Source: Nonomuraea muscovyensis (lineage in GTDB: Bacteria; Actinomycetota; Actinomycetes; Streptosporangiales; Streptosporangiaceae). Taken from it: a stretch of 64,000 nucleotides of DNA. How positions within the stretch are numbered: position 1 is the stretch's first letter; every line of letters begins with the position of its first letter. A program made the position numbers and the translations under genes. Shown in pieces: positions 50,101-58,499 of the stretch. The stretch lies in assembly GCF_014207745.1 (NCBI RefSeq), contig NZ_JACHJB010000004.1, positions 1-64,000 on the forward strand, read 5' to 3'. The notes beneath the pieces are model-generated. The model saw nothing but the letters and a program-made list of their open reading frames with translations. It had not been told where the DNA came from and ran no database searches.

Positions 50101-51201
50101 GTGAGCACTTCAGCGTTTACCACGGCGATCGCGCAGGCCCGTGACCTGCTCAGGTGGCGTTCACCGCTGCGCACCGAGTTCTGGGCGGCCAGGCTCTGCG
50201 CAGGGCTGGAGCAGGGTGGCGCGGAGGAGTTCGTGCGGGAGCTGGTCGCCTCCGACACCACGGAGGCGCGGCTGACCCTCGCCGCCCTGATCGGCGTCGA
50301 CGGCGCTCCCCTCGCGAGGGTCGGCACCGGTGAGCGTCTCGGTGGTGACGGGGGCGCGGCCGAGGACGGCGGCTCTGTCCAGGGTGGTGGATCGTACGCC
50401 GACGACGAGGGGTCCGGGGGCGAGGGGCTCGGGGCGTGGGCCGAGGCGGGGCGGGAGGCGGTGCGCGCGTTGCCCGGGTGGGTGGCTCGCATGGGCCAGG
50501 TCACGTGCGAGGGGGCCTGGTACGGCAAGGCCGACCGCTACGGGCAGCAGACCCTCGCCGCGCTGCACTTCTGCTACCACAACGGCAAGGAGCCGCACGT
50601 CCTCGTCGTGGGCATCGACCAGGTCAACGGCGGACTGGCGGTGGACGCGCTGGTCGACGAGGTGAAGTTCCTGGACGACCTCCGGCTCGACCCGGCCGAG
50701 CCGGGCGTGGTGGCCGGGCGGATGCTGGACGCGTTCGAGCTGACCGAGCGGGTGATGGGGGCGATGGTCGCCGACACGTTCCCCTCGGTCCGGCCGTTCG
50801 CGCTCGGCCGCGCGCTTGCCGTGCCCCATCCCGTGCGTCCTGCGCCGGACGACGTCGTCTCCACGTTCCGGGGGTTGCCCGGCGTGCCGGGGGCGGAGGA
50901 GGCGTTCGAGAAGTTGGTGGAGTTCGTGGGGGATCGTCCGCTGTGGTGGAGCCCTGCGAGGGTGTCGCAGTTCCTCACGTCGTGGCTGCCCAGAGAGGCC
51001 ATCCTGTCGCAGGAGGCCATCGCGGCCATGCCGGAGGTGGTCCGGGCGTGGAGCCGGTCCAGTGGTGACCATCGTGAGGTGCTGGAGCGGGTGGAGACGG
51101 AGGCGCCGCTCCTGGCCGGGCTGATGGCCGACGAGTCACTGGCCGGGCTGGGTAAGCGGATCGCCCTGAGCCGGCTGCGTGTCGAGGGCGACCAGCCGTA
51201 G
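50101..51201 (+). CDS. Conserved-looking actinobacterial protein of unknown function
   Basis: 366 aa from GTG 50101. GGAGG touches the start, so an earlier in-frame codon such as ATG 50068 may be used instead. A Gly/Glu-rich low-complexity stretch (about 80-120) separates an N-terminal helical part from a domain with LAALHFCYHNGKEPHVLVVGIDQVNGGLAVDA, which reads like an alpha/beta fold. No known motif is recognised. Codon use is more GC-rich than in the island. Confidence 0.7.
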   Translation: MSTSAFTTAIAQARDLLRWRSPLRTEFWAARLCAGLEQGGAEEFVRELVASDTTEARLTLAALIGVDGAPLARVGTGERLGGDGGAAEDGGSVQGGGSYADDEGSGGEGLGAWAEAGREAVRALPGWVARMGQVTCEGAWYGKADRYGQQTLAALHFCYHNGKEPHVLVVGIDQVNGGLAVDALVDEVKFLDDLRLDPAEPGVVAGRMLDAFELTERVMGAMVADTFPSVRPFALGRALAVPHPVRPAPDDVVSTFRGLPGVPGAEEAFEKLVEFVGDRPLWWSPARVSQFLTSWLPREAILSQEAIAAMPEVVRAWSRSSGDHREVLERVETEAPLLAGLMADESLAGLGKRIALSRLRVEGDQP

Positions 51202-51330
51202 GCGGCCGTGGCTGTGGTCGGTGGGTCGGTGGAGTCGTGGTAGTGGGTTGGACGGGAGACGCGGACGGGCGGCTATGCTGCGCAGTGACGTGTACGCCGC
51301 CCCCAAGGGTGTGACAAGGGAGATCGACCG

Positions 51331-51417
51331 ATGTACAAGGAGTTCGCTGCCGAGGCCGTGGTCTGGGTGGTGCCGATCGTGGTACTCATCGGCCTGGCCC
51401 TGATGATCACTGCTTGA
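51331..51417 (+). CDS. 28-aa single-helix membrane peptide
   Basis: ATG 51331 follows AAGGGAG at a good distance. The product, MYKEFAAEAVVWVVPIVV followed by LIGLALMITA, is one membrane helix with a short charged head. A GC-rich hairpin follows at once. Small size makes it easily overlooked. Function is unknown. Confidence 0.55.
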   Translation: MYKEFAAEAVVWVVPIVVLIGLALMITA

Positions 51418-51423
51418 CCGGCC

Positions 51424-51452
51424 GGGGGCCGAGCCAGGCTCGGGCCCCTGGC
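51424..51452 (+). terminator. Hairpin after the small membrane peptide gene
   Basis: GGGGCCGAGCC and GGCTCGGGCCCC face each other with one bulged G and a minimal loop. There is no clear T tract except CTCCCTTTCTTCG just beyond. Confidence 0.5.
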
Positions 51453-51567
51453 TCCCTTTCTTCGTTCTTTCTGTTCTCCTGGTGAATGTTCCTCGGGCTG
51501 ACGTTCCTTCGGCGGAGGTTCCCCTCGCGGGTTTCCGGTCGGCCGGCCCCCGCCAGGCGTCGGCGGG

Positions 51568-52041
51568 TCAGGCGTAGTACTCGTAGGCGACCACCGTTCG
51601 GGCCTCTCGGTCCCAGCGGATCTCCCCGTCCAGCCAGCGGTTCCACAGCTTCGCGAGCGTGCTGGAGCGGACCGTGCAGCCGGCCCACCGGGTGGCCCTG
51701 GGGCGGATGCCGCCGACGTAGTCGTAGCACGACCCGGCCTTACGATTGTTGATCTCCAGGCGGGCGTTCAGGGTCACGTCGTGGAGCCGTTCGCGGGAGA
51801 CGTTCCTGATGCGGACCTTGATCCGGCAGGTGTCCTTGCAGCGGCCGAAGTAGATCTTCGTGCGGATGAGCTTCGGGCGCGCGGTCGTCGTCACCGCGAT
51901 GCGGCCCGCGCTGGTCGCGCCGGCGGTGGTGGCCCTGGTCGCCAGGGTGGCCGCTGCGGTGGCGGGCCTGGTGGCGACGGCGGGTGGGGCGGTTGTCGCG
52001 AGGGTGGCCGATAAGACGAAGGCGGACAGGCGGTTGCGCAT
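51568..52041 (-). CDS. Secreted protein of unknown function
   Basis: 157 aa. The first 45 residues (MRNRLSAFVLSATLATTAPP, then Ala/Thr-rich) are a signal peptide and linker. The mature part is basic with four Cys (FGRCKDTC, GSCYDYVGG, WAGCTVR), probably two disulfides, and a beta-rich pattern. It starts at ATG 52041. I recognise no family. Confidence 0.65.
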   Translation of the reverse strand: MRNRLSAFVLSATLATTAPPAVATRPATAAATLATRATTAGATSAGRIAVTTTARPKLIRTKIYFGRCKDTCRIKVRIRNVSRERLHDVTLNARLEINNRKAGSCYDYVGGIRPRATRWAGCTVRSSTLAKLWNRWLDGEIRWDREARTVVAYEYYA

Positions 52042-52159
52042 GATGCCCCCAGTGCGGCAAGTGGCCGCTTCCCCCGTCGAAAGCAGCCTCAGCCCCCTCG
52101 ATTAACCATCACGAAGGACACCGGGTCAACACATATCCGGGTATGTCAGGGAACACGGC

Positions 52160-52546
52160 CTACCCCGTGAACGGCGGCGTGTCCCCCGTCTCGTTGAGCT
52201 CCGCGATGGCCAGCTCGGCCGTGGTGCGGATGTCGAAGAACTTGTCCAGGGCCGTGATCGCGAACAGGTGCTTGCACCTGCCGTTCAGCCCCGACAGCAG
52301 CAGCCGCCCGCCGGAGGCCGTGACCGCCTTGTGCAGGTAGACCAGCACCGAGAGACCCGAGGAGTCGCAGACGCTCACGGCCTGCATGTCGATGACGAGC
52401 AGGGGTGGTTGGGTGAGGTCGAGGGCCTTGGTCACGCGGTCGCGCACCTCGGCGGCCGACGCGAAATCGAACTCCCCCGTGAGCCTTGCGATGACACAGG
52501 GGCCCTGGAGCCCCAGGCTGATCGACAAGGCTTGCTCCGAAGTCAC
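52160..52546 (-). CDS. STAS-domain anti-anti-sigma factor
   Basis: 128 aa, a lone STAS domain: GEFDFASAAEVRDRV at the start and VCDSSGLSVLVYLHK, in which the first Ser after Asp is the phosphorylated position in SpoIIAA/RsbV proteins. It should bind a partner anti-sigma kinase such as the HATPase protein at 56772, though that is 4 kb away. Confidence 0.88.
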   Translation of the reverse strand: MTSEQALSISLGLQGPCVIARLTGEFDFASAAEVRDRVTKALDLTQPPLLVIDMQAVSVCDSSGLSVLVYLHKAVTASGGRLLLSGLNGRCKHLFAITALDKFFDIRTTAELAIAELNETGDTPPFTG

Positions 52547-52587
52547 CCAGCTCCACCTACCCGCATTGCACGATTGATGCCACCACT

Positions 52588-53562
52588 TTACGCAAAGTAG
52601 CGTCTCGGGTTGAACACCAGCATCTGCTCGATCTGCTCCTGGGTCACCCCGGAGTCGACAAGCGCGGCCACGACGTCATCGTGAATGTGATCGTAGCGCC
52701 AGTTGGGAGCCAGCGTGTCAAGGGTCTCCTGCCAGGCGCCGCCGAAGTAGTCCATGAAGCAGGCGGCGTCGTGGCTGAGCACCATCCGGTCGGCGTATCC
52801 CCGCCGGCACAGGGCGGCGATCGTGGCCACCCGCTGGGCGGTCGGGTTGTAGATGTCCAGGCCGAACCGGTCCATCCCGAGCGTGGCACCGGTGTCGGCC
52901 AGCCGCATGAGGTAGTCGAGGTCGTTGGTGTCGCCCGCGTGCCCGACGACGACCTTGGTGAGGTCGACGCCCTCCTTGGCGAAGAGGTCGAGCGTCATCG
53001 GCCCGGTCCCGGCGAAGGAGTTGGTGTGCACGGTGATCGGGGCGCCGGTGCGCAGGTGGGCTTGCGCGACGGCCCGGCAGATGCGTTCGACGCCGGGAAG
53101 CAGCCCCTTCTCCTCGACCACGCACTTGAGGAACGCGGCCTTCACCCCGGTCTCGCCGATGCCTTCGGTGAGGTCGCGCACGAAGTCCTCGGCCATCGGC
53201 TCCGGCATGTCCAGCAGCAGGCCGGGGCCGCGGTGCTCGTACTGGTGGGGCAGTTCCTCGAAGCAGTAGAGGCCGGTCGCCACGATGATGTTCAGCTCCG
53301 GCACCTCGGCCGCGATGCGCTGGATGCGGGGGATGTACCGGCCCAGGCCCCACACGGTGGGGTCCACGATGGTCCGCACGCCCTTGGCCGCGACCGCCCG
53401 CAGCTTGCCGATGGCGTCGGCGACCCTGGCCTCCTCGTCCCACCACGCGCCCCGGCCGTAGCTCTCCAGGTGCTCGGGGGACAGGACGAAGACGTGCTCG
53501 TGCATGAGGGTCTGGCCGAGCTGGTCGGGCTCGACGGGGCCACGGACGGTGTTGACGGACAT
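52588..53562 (-). CDS. Phosphotriesterase-family amidohydrolase-fold metalloenzyme
   Basis: 324 aa from ATG 53562 (GGAGG before it; an ATG 12 bases upstream lies inside that site). HEHVF gives the first two metal ligands, AAFLKCVVE the bridging carboxylated Lys, THNS-like TVHTNS and VGHAGD the further His, and LSHDAACF the Asp. PTE-like proteins in actinobacteria are mostly lactonases or esterases. The substrate is unknown. Confidence 0.85.
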   Translation of the reverse strand: MSVNTVRGPVEPDQLGQTLMHEHVFVLSPEHLESYGRGAWWDEEARVADAIGKLRAVAAKGVRTIVDPTVWGLGRYIPRIQRIAAEVPELNIIVATGLYCFEELPHQYEHRGPGLLLDMPEPMAEDFVRDLTEGIGETGVKAAFLKCVVEEKGLLPGVERICRAVAQAHLRTGAPITVHTNSFAGTGPMTLDLFAKEGVDLTKVVVGHAGDTNDLDYLMRLADTGATLGMDRFGLDIYNPTAQRVATIAALCRRGYADRMVLSHDAACFMDYFGGAWQETLDTLAPNWRYDHIHDDVVAALVDSGVTQEQIEQMLVFNPRRYFA

Positions 53563-53654
53563 GAACGCCTCCATACCGGCTGGTCGGTCCAGGTGCGCGT
53601 CAGCCTAGGCCCACCGAGCCGCCGGGACAACGCCCCCCCCGCCGACGTGCGCGG

Positions 53655-54107
53655 TCACCCGGTCTTCGGAGCGGGCACGACGAGCACCGGCCGGTCGGCG
53701 TGGTGGAGTACCCGGTTGGCCGTGCTGCCGACCAGCAGCGAGGTGAGCCCGCCGAGGCCGCGCGTGCCCGTCACGATCAGCGTGGCGTCGAGCTCGGCGG
53801 CGACCTCCACGATCGACGACCACACGGCGGCCGGGCGGATCTCGGCCCGCGGCGTGGCGTCGAGCCCCGCCTGGCGGGCCAGCTCGGTGCCCTCGGCCGC
53901 CAGCCGCTCCATCGCCCCGCGCATCGCGTCGTCCTCCTCCGCCGAGTGCCCGACGGGCATCATCAGCCCCACCGGCACCGTCACCGCGCGTTCCCACACG
54001 GTGAGCACGACCGCCCGCTGCCCCTTCAGCAGCGGTCCCGCGAACGCGACCGCGGCCTTGGCGTCCTCCGAACCGTCGTAGGCGATCAGTATCGTCATCG
54101 TCACCAC
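53655..54107 (-). CDS. Universal stress protein (UspA family)
   Basis: 150 aa, one Usp domain. ILIAYDGSEDAKAAV at the start and GTRGLGGLTSLLVGSTANRV, the ATP-binding G-x2-G-x9-GS motif, near the end. The start is uncertain among GTG 54107, GTG 54104 and ATG 54098. Confidence 0.88.
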   Translation of the reverse strand: MVTMTILIAYDGSEDAKAAVAFAGPLLKGQRAVVLTVWERAVTVPVGLMMPVGHSAEEDDAMRGAMERLAAEGTELARQAGLDATPRAEIRPAAVWSSIVEVAAELDATLIVTGTRGLGGLTSLLVGSTANRVLHHADRPVLVVPAPKTG

Positions 54108-54188
54108 TTCCCTCAGCCGTTTCCCCCTCCTCTACCGATCCGCGCCCGTTTCACGCACGACAGGCGGGTAGCCCCATGTCGTGACCTC

Positions 54189-55541
54189 CTCCCCTCCCTG
54201 AAGGGAAGGGAGTCCAACCGTCGCCGGTTGGCCTTCCTGCTTCACCGCCGGTCGCCTCGCAGAGAGGACTCTCGTTGAGGTCTTACACCAGCTCCACAGG
54301 CGTTTCAGCTCTCCGCCAGCCCGGCTGCGAGCACGTTGCGTGCCGCGTTGACGTCCCGGTCGTGGACCGCCCCGCAAGCGCACTCCCACGTCCGGACGTT
54401 CAACGGCATCCTGTCCCGCAAGGTCCCGCAGGCCGAGCACAGCTTGGAGGAGGGGAACCAGCGGTCCACCACCACCAGCGTGCGCCCGTACCAGGCCGCC
54501 TTGTACTCCAGCATCATCCGCAGATCCCGCCAGGCCGCATCCGAGATGGCGCGGGCCAGCGACCGATTCTTGACCAGGTTGCGGACGGTCAGGTCCTCCA
54601 CGGCGATCACTTGGTTCTCGCGAACAAGCCGGGTGGTGACCTTGTGCAGATGGTCCCGGCGCCGGTCGGCGATCCGGGCATACACCTTCGCCACGCGCAG
54701 CCGGGCCCCGGCCCGGTTGTTCGATCCCTTCTGTTTGCGGGCGAGCGCCCGCTGAGCGCGGGCCAGCCTGCGCCGGTCGGCCCGCTCATGCCGATGGTTG
54801 ACGATCTTCTCGCCGGTCGAGAGCGTCGCCAGCGCCGTAATGCCCGCGTCCACACCCACCGACCGCTCGACGGGCGGCAGCGGGCTGATCTTCTCCTCCA
54901 CCAGGATGGACACGAACCAGCGCCCGGCCGCGTCCCTCGACACGGTGACCGTGGACGGCTCCGCACCTTCCGGCAGAGGGCGCGACCACACGATCGCCAG
55001 CGGCGCGTCCATCTTCGCCAGGGTGAGCTGCCCGTCCCGGAAGCGAAACGCCGAGCGGGTGTACTCCGCGCTCGCGCGCGAGTTCTTCCTGCTCTTGAAC
55101 GTGGGGTATCTGGCGCGACGGGCGAAGAAGTTCGCGAACGCCGCCTGCAGGTGGCGCAGCGCCTGCTGCAACGGCACCGACGACACCTCACCCAAAAACG
55201 CCAGCTCCGGCGTCTTCTTCCACGCCGTCAGCGCCGCGGAGGACTCCACGTAGGAGACCCGTTTGCCTTCCAGCGCATAGGCGCGGGTGCGTTCTTCCAG
55301 CGCCTTGTTGTAGACGAGGCGGACGCAGCCGAACGTCCGGGCAAGCTGATCCGCCTGCTCGGAGGTCGGATGGCAGCGGTACTTGTAGGCACGCCTGACG
55401 ATCTGCGCCACGCCTCACAATCTATCGCGAGATCGGTTGAGCGCTGGCCTGTTGTCATAGACGGAGGTTCGCCTGGCGGCGAATCGCCTGTTCCTGCCCT
55501 GCTCCGCAAGGGTCCGATTCCTGCCCCGCCTGAAGGCGGGG
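54189..55541 (-). mobile_element. IS1341-type (tnpB-only) IS605-family element
   Basis: A single intact tnpB is flanked by hairpins: CTCCC-C-TCCC/GGGA-A-GGGAG with loop TGAA at 54189-54212 and CCCCGCC/GGCGGGG with loop TGAA at 55524-55541. The element has no tnpA and would need one in trans. The region after the tnpB stop to 54189 should encode the omega RNA. The left-end hairpin lies only 20 bases before the next gene's ATG, so the element sits in that gene's promoter. Confidence 0.8.
54305..55411 (-). CDS. tnpB: TnpB, RNA-guided nuclease
   Basis: 368 aa, complete. N-terminal YKYRCHPTSEQADQLARTFG and VYNKALEERT are the usual start. RuvC acids: Asp in GVDAG, Glu in AVEDLTV, Asp in HDRDVNAA. 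The zinc ribbon is CSACG and CACG. It appears functional and is different in sequence from the TnpB at the left edge. Confidence 0.93.
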   Translation of the reverse strand: MAQIVRRAYKYRCHPTSEQADQLARTFGCVRLVYNKALEERTRAYALEGKRVSYVESSAALTAWKKTPELAFLGEVSSVPLQQALRHLQAAFANFFARRARYPTFKSRKNSRASAEYTRSAFRFRDGQLTLAKMDAPLAIVWSRPLPEGAEPSTVTVSRDAAGRWFVSILVEEKISPLPPVERSVGVDAGITALATLSTGEKIVNHRHERADRRRLARAQRALARKQKGSNNRAGARLRVAKVYARIADRRRDHLHKVTTRLVRENQVIAVEDLTVRNLVKNRSLARAISDAAWRDLRMMLEYKAAWYGRTLVVVDRWFPSSKLCSACGTLRDRMPLNVRTWECACGAVHDRDVNAARNVLAAGLAES

Positions 55542-55560
55542 GTCTCCTCGGAGGTATCTG

Positions 55561-55926
55561 ATGACCGTTACGAGGTTCCAGGACCTGCCGCTGGCCGAGC
55601 GTGACCGGAAGTGGGACGCCGCCGCGGCCGACAAGCGGGTGCGCGCGTGGGCGGGCGCCGAGGACCGGCCCAACGAGAAGTACCGGCAGGCGCACGTGTG
55701 GTACGACGGCGACGACGCCGACGAGTTCGGCGCGTACAAGCTGCCGATCGCCGACGTCGTCGATGGTGAGCTGAAGGTGGCCCCGCGTGCCGTCATCGCC
55801 GCCGCCGCGGTCGTGGACGGCGCCCGGGGCGGGGTCGACCTGCCCGATCAGGACGTCCCCCGTGTCAAGGCGCACCTGGCGAAGTACTACGCCAGGATGG
55901 GCGACACGCCGCCCTGGGACCGCTGA
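55561..55926 (+). CDS. Small acidic protein of unknown function
   Basis: 121 aa, start ATG 55561 after CGGAGG. AYKLPIADVVDGELKVAPRAV and a C-terminal VPRVKAHLAKYYARMG resemble a small domain also found at the ends of phage prohead proteases and in free-standing actinobacterial proteins. Function is unknown. Its promoter region is interrupted by the IS1341-type element; transcription may come from the element. The last 40 bases overlap the convergent DUF998 gene. Confidence 0.65.
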   Translation: MTVTRFQDLPLAERDRKWDAAAADKRVRAWAGAEDRPNEKYRQAHVWYDGDDADEFGAYKLPIADVVDGELKVAPRAVIAAAAVVDGARGGVDLPDQDVPRVKAHLAKYYARMGDTPPWDR

Positions 55927-56528
55927 GCGGCCCGCACGGCCGAATGCCTGAGCATCGACAGTCCCACGATCGCCAGCACACCGATCTCGGTGATCACGAC
56001 GACCCGCTGGGTCAGCCCGGCCGGGATGTCGCCGTCGACCAGCGGGATGCCCACCATGCGCACCACGTACGGCGTCACGACCAGCACCAGCGCGCCGAGC
56101 GCGATCCCGCTGAGCACCCGCACCGCCTTCGCATACCGCGTCCGGGTCCTGGCCAGCAGCATCCCGGCGGCGGGCATCGCAAGGAAGGCGGCGAAAGCGG
56201 CGTAGCGGTGGATGCCGCCCGACAAGGAGAGCGGCACTCCCGGCCGGTCGGTGGGGAAGGCCCCGATGAGGAACATGCTGACCGACCAGGCGACGAGCAG
56301 CGCCACGACCCAGCGGCCGGCGCCGGCCCTGCGCAGCGCCTCGGCGGTCAGCACCCCGCCCACCGCGAACAACGTCAGCGAGGTGGGCAACAGCCAGCCG
56401 TCCGGATGGAACGCGTACGTGCTGATCACGTCGTACATCGGGTCGAGCCCGGCGCGGGCGTGCAGGGCGAGCATCGCACCGGCCCCGGCGGCGTTGGCCG
56501 CCAATCCACTCACAAGCAAAGCCTTCAT
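55887..56528 (-). CDS. DUF998-family membrane protein
   Basis: 213 aa with six hydrophobic helices. STYAFHPDGWLLPTSL, IGAFPTDRPGVPLSLSGGIH and the following HRYAAFAAFLAMP are typical of DUF998. Function is unknown. The start at ATG 56528 is preferred over 56564, which gives a charged N-terminus. Confidence 0.82.
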   Translation of the reverse strand: MKALLVSGLAANAAGAGAMLALHARAGLDPMYDVISTYAFHPDGWLLPTSLTLFAVGGVLTAEALRRAGAGRWVVALLVAWSVSMFLIGAFPTDRPGVPLSLSGGIHRYAAFAAFLAMPAAGMLLARTRTRYAKAVRVLSGIALGALVLVVTPYVVRMVGIPLVDGDIPAGLTQRVVVITEIGVLAIVGLSMLRHSAVRAAQRSQGGVSPILA

Positions 56529-56771
56529 GCATTCAAGCTCGTGGAGCGCGGCTTCGCCGACCATCGGAGATCCGCCCGAAACGGCCCTGAGCCGCCCCTT
56601 ACGACCTCGGTCGCCCCATCCCTGACCCGGTCGCGGTGACCTGCGCGAAGACCGACCCTGGTAGGGCGGGCCCCCTCAGGGTGCGGGCGGGTCTCCCCAC
56701 CCGCTCGCCCTGGAGCGGGGCGCGCGGCGAGCGCCGCCCCGGCAGGTCGGGCGTCGAGGCGTGCGCGGGGG

Positions 56772-57698
56772 TCAGCCGGCCGGCAGGTCGAAGTAGGTGC
56801 GGATGACGGTGCCGCCCGCGTGGGTGTGCACCCGGACGAGGTCGGTCAGCAGGTTGACGATGAGCAGCCCGCGCGAGCCCGCCACGTGCGGGTCGACCGG
56901 CCGGCGGCCCGCCAGCGGGTCGGTGATGTGACCGGTGTCGCTGACCTCGCACACCAGCCGGTCTCCCTCGGTCCAGACCCTGAGGAGGCCCGCGCCACCG
57001 CCGTGGTCGAGGCTGTTGGCCCCGAGCTCGGCGACCACCAGGCGGATGTCGTCGAGCCGGGTGCTGCCGAAGCCCAGCTCGGCGGCGAGGTCGGCGGCGA
57101 GCGTGCGGGCCGCCGCCAGGTTGGTGCGGTCGAAGCGGAGGGTGTCGGACCGGGCGGGCTCCCCGAGCGGCCGGTTGTGCTCGACGACGACCTGGAAGGG
57201 GGCGAAGGCGGCGCTGGGCCGCTCGCCCCGCCCGTCGCGGATGACCGGATGGGTCAGCGCGGCCTCGTGCAGGACGCGGGGGTCGAGCCGCTCGGCGTCG
57301 TACGGGCACAGGATCGTGACGTGCCGCCCGGTGAAGGCGAAGTTGATCAGGGCCTCGTGCTGGGCGCAGGCGGGGTATTCGGTCGCGGTGCGGCCGGGCC
57401 AGATCGGCTCGCCGATGATCCGTACGTGCGAGCCGGGATGGCGGTCGGCGAAGGCGCGCAGGACCGCGGGGATGATGCGGCCCGGGTTGCGGCCCGCCTG
57501 CTCCATGTCGAGGAGCTGGACGCGGGCGGCGTCGGCGCCGAGCTCCGACTCGATCAGCTTGAGCCGGGCGGCGGGAACGGCGACGGCGACGGGCTCGTCG
57601 CCGTCGAGGCCCTCGCGGACGAAGGCGGTGGTGGCAGCCACGTAGTGCCGGTCGCCTTGGTAGAAGAGCGCCGGGTGCACGAACGGGTCCGCCAGCAT
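56772..57698 (-). CDS. MEDS sensor / HATPase anti-sigma regulatory protein (RsbA type)
   Basis: 308 aa from ATG 57698 (GTGAGG before). Residues 1-155 are an MEDS domain (HPALFYQGDRHYVAATTAFVREGLDGDEP, in parts: ALFYQGDRHYVAA, FVREGLDGDEP). The rest is an HATPase_c of the RsbW type: VVAELGANSLDHGGG as the N box, VSDTGHITDP as the G1 box. It would phosphorylate or bind STAS proteins, possibly that at 52160. Confidence 0.85.
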   Translation of the reverse strand: MLADPFVHPALFYQGDRHYVAATTAFVREGLDGDEPVAVAVPAARLKLIESELGADAARVQLLDMEQAGRNPGRIIPAVLRAFADRHPGSHVRIIGEPIWPGRTATEYPACAQHEALINFAFTGRHVTILCPYDAERLDPRVLHEAALTHPVIRDGRGERPSAAFAPFQVVVEHNRPLGEPARSDTLRFDRTNLAAARTLAADLAAELGFGSTRLDDIRLVVAELGANSLDHGGGAGLLRVWTEGDRLVCEVSDTGHITDPLAGRRPVDPHVAGSRGLLIVNLLTDLVRVHTHAGGTVIRTYFDLPAG

Positions 57699-57731
57699 CA
57701 GCCTCACGGTACCCGCTCGTGAGGTCTTCAC

Positions 57732-57988
57732 GACAAACCGATGGGTATCTGTCCTGGTGTGAAGAGACTCCGGATCGTCCTCCGTCCCCGTCCGGCGCCC
57801 CGGCCCGTCCCGCTCGACCTGCGCACCCCGTCCGGTCGGCCCCTCCCCTTCTGACGGCCCGCCCCATGACGGGCCGGGTCACGGATAAGGCTCAGATAAG
57901 GACCTTGTTAGTGTCGTGCAAGCGGCGATCAAGAGTCCGACCATAATGTCCCCTTCATCTCCTGACGAAGAACGAAGGGCAACACACC
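57732..57988. other. Intergenic region with a GC-rich hairpin
   Basis: It holds CGGCCCG/CGGGCCG (57855-57876) with an eight-base loop and a 31-codon Arg/Pro-rich reading frame from GTG 57759 without a ribosome site, which I do not call as a gene. The promoter for the lipoprotein gene must lie in the second half. Confidence 0.4.
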
Positions 57989-58369
57989 ATGACTCCCGTT
58001 CGCCGGCGCATCGCCATGACGATCGCGACGCTCTCCCTCGCCGGCCTCACCACCGCCTGCGGCGCCCTCGGCCAGGCGGTCGACTGCAACGAGGTGGCCA
58101 CCGAGGTCACCAAGATCTCCAACGAGTTCTCCACCTCGATGGCCAGCGTCGCCACCGACCCCAAGGCCTTCGAGACCGCCGGTGACGAGGCCGCCAAGAA
58201 GGTCAAGGACCTGGCCGCCAAGTACGACGGCGAACTCGCCGCCGCGCTGAACGACCTGGCCGCCACCTTCGACGGGCTGTCCATCGACCCGAAGAACCCG
58301 ACCGCGGCCATGGAGTCGACGAGCAAGCTCCAGGGCTTCACGACGAAGATCCAGAGCGCCTGCTCCTGA
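57989..58369 (+). CDS. Small lipoprotein
   Basis: 126 aa. The signal peptide ends in the lipobox LTTAC, followed by a helical, charged mature part (VATEVTKISNEFSTSMASV, AAKKVKDLAAKYDGEL) likely to form a coiled coil. The only further Cys are one near the start and one at the end. ATG 57989 follows GAAGGG. Function is unknown. Confidence 0.75.
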   Translation: MTPVRRRIAMTIATLSLAGLTTACGALGQAVDCNEVATEVTKISNEFSTSMASVATDPKAFETAGDEAAKKVKDLAAKYDGELAAALNDLAATFDGLSIDPKNPTAAMESTSKLQGFTTKIQSACS

Positions 58370-58499
58370 CAGGCTTCCGGCCGCCGCGCCGCCCGCGTGA
58401 GCAGGGCGCGCGGCGGCCGGCCCGGTCCGCGACGCCTCGCGTCGCCGGGCACGGGCCAAGCGCGAACCAGGCGGCGACAGGTCACGAAAGCGGTCTAAA

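Noticed and set aside
57759..57854. 31-codon Arg/Pro-rich frame
   Set aside because: No ribosome site and strongly biased composition; could only be a leaderless peptide, which I cannot support.
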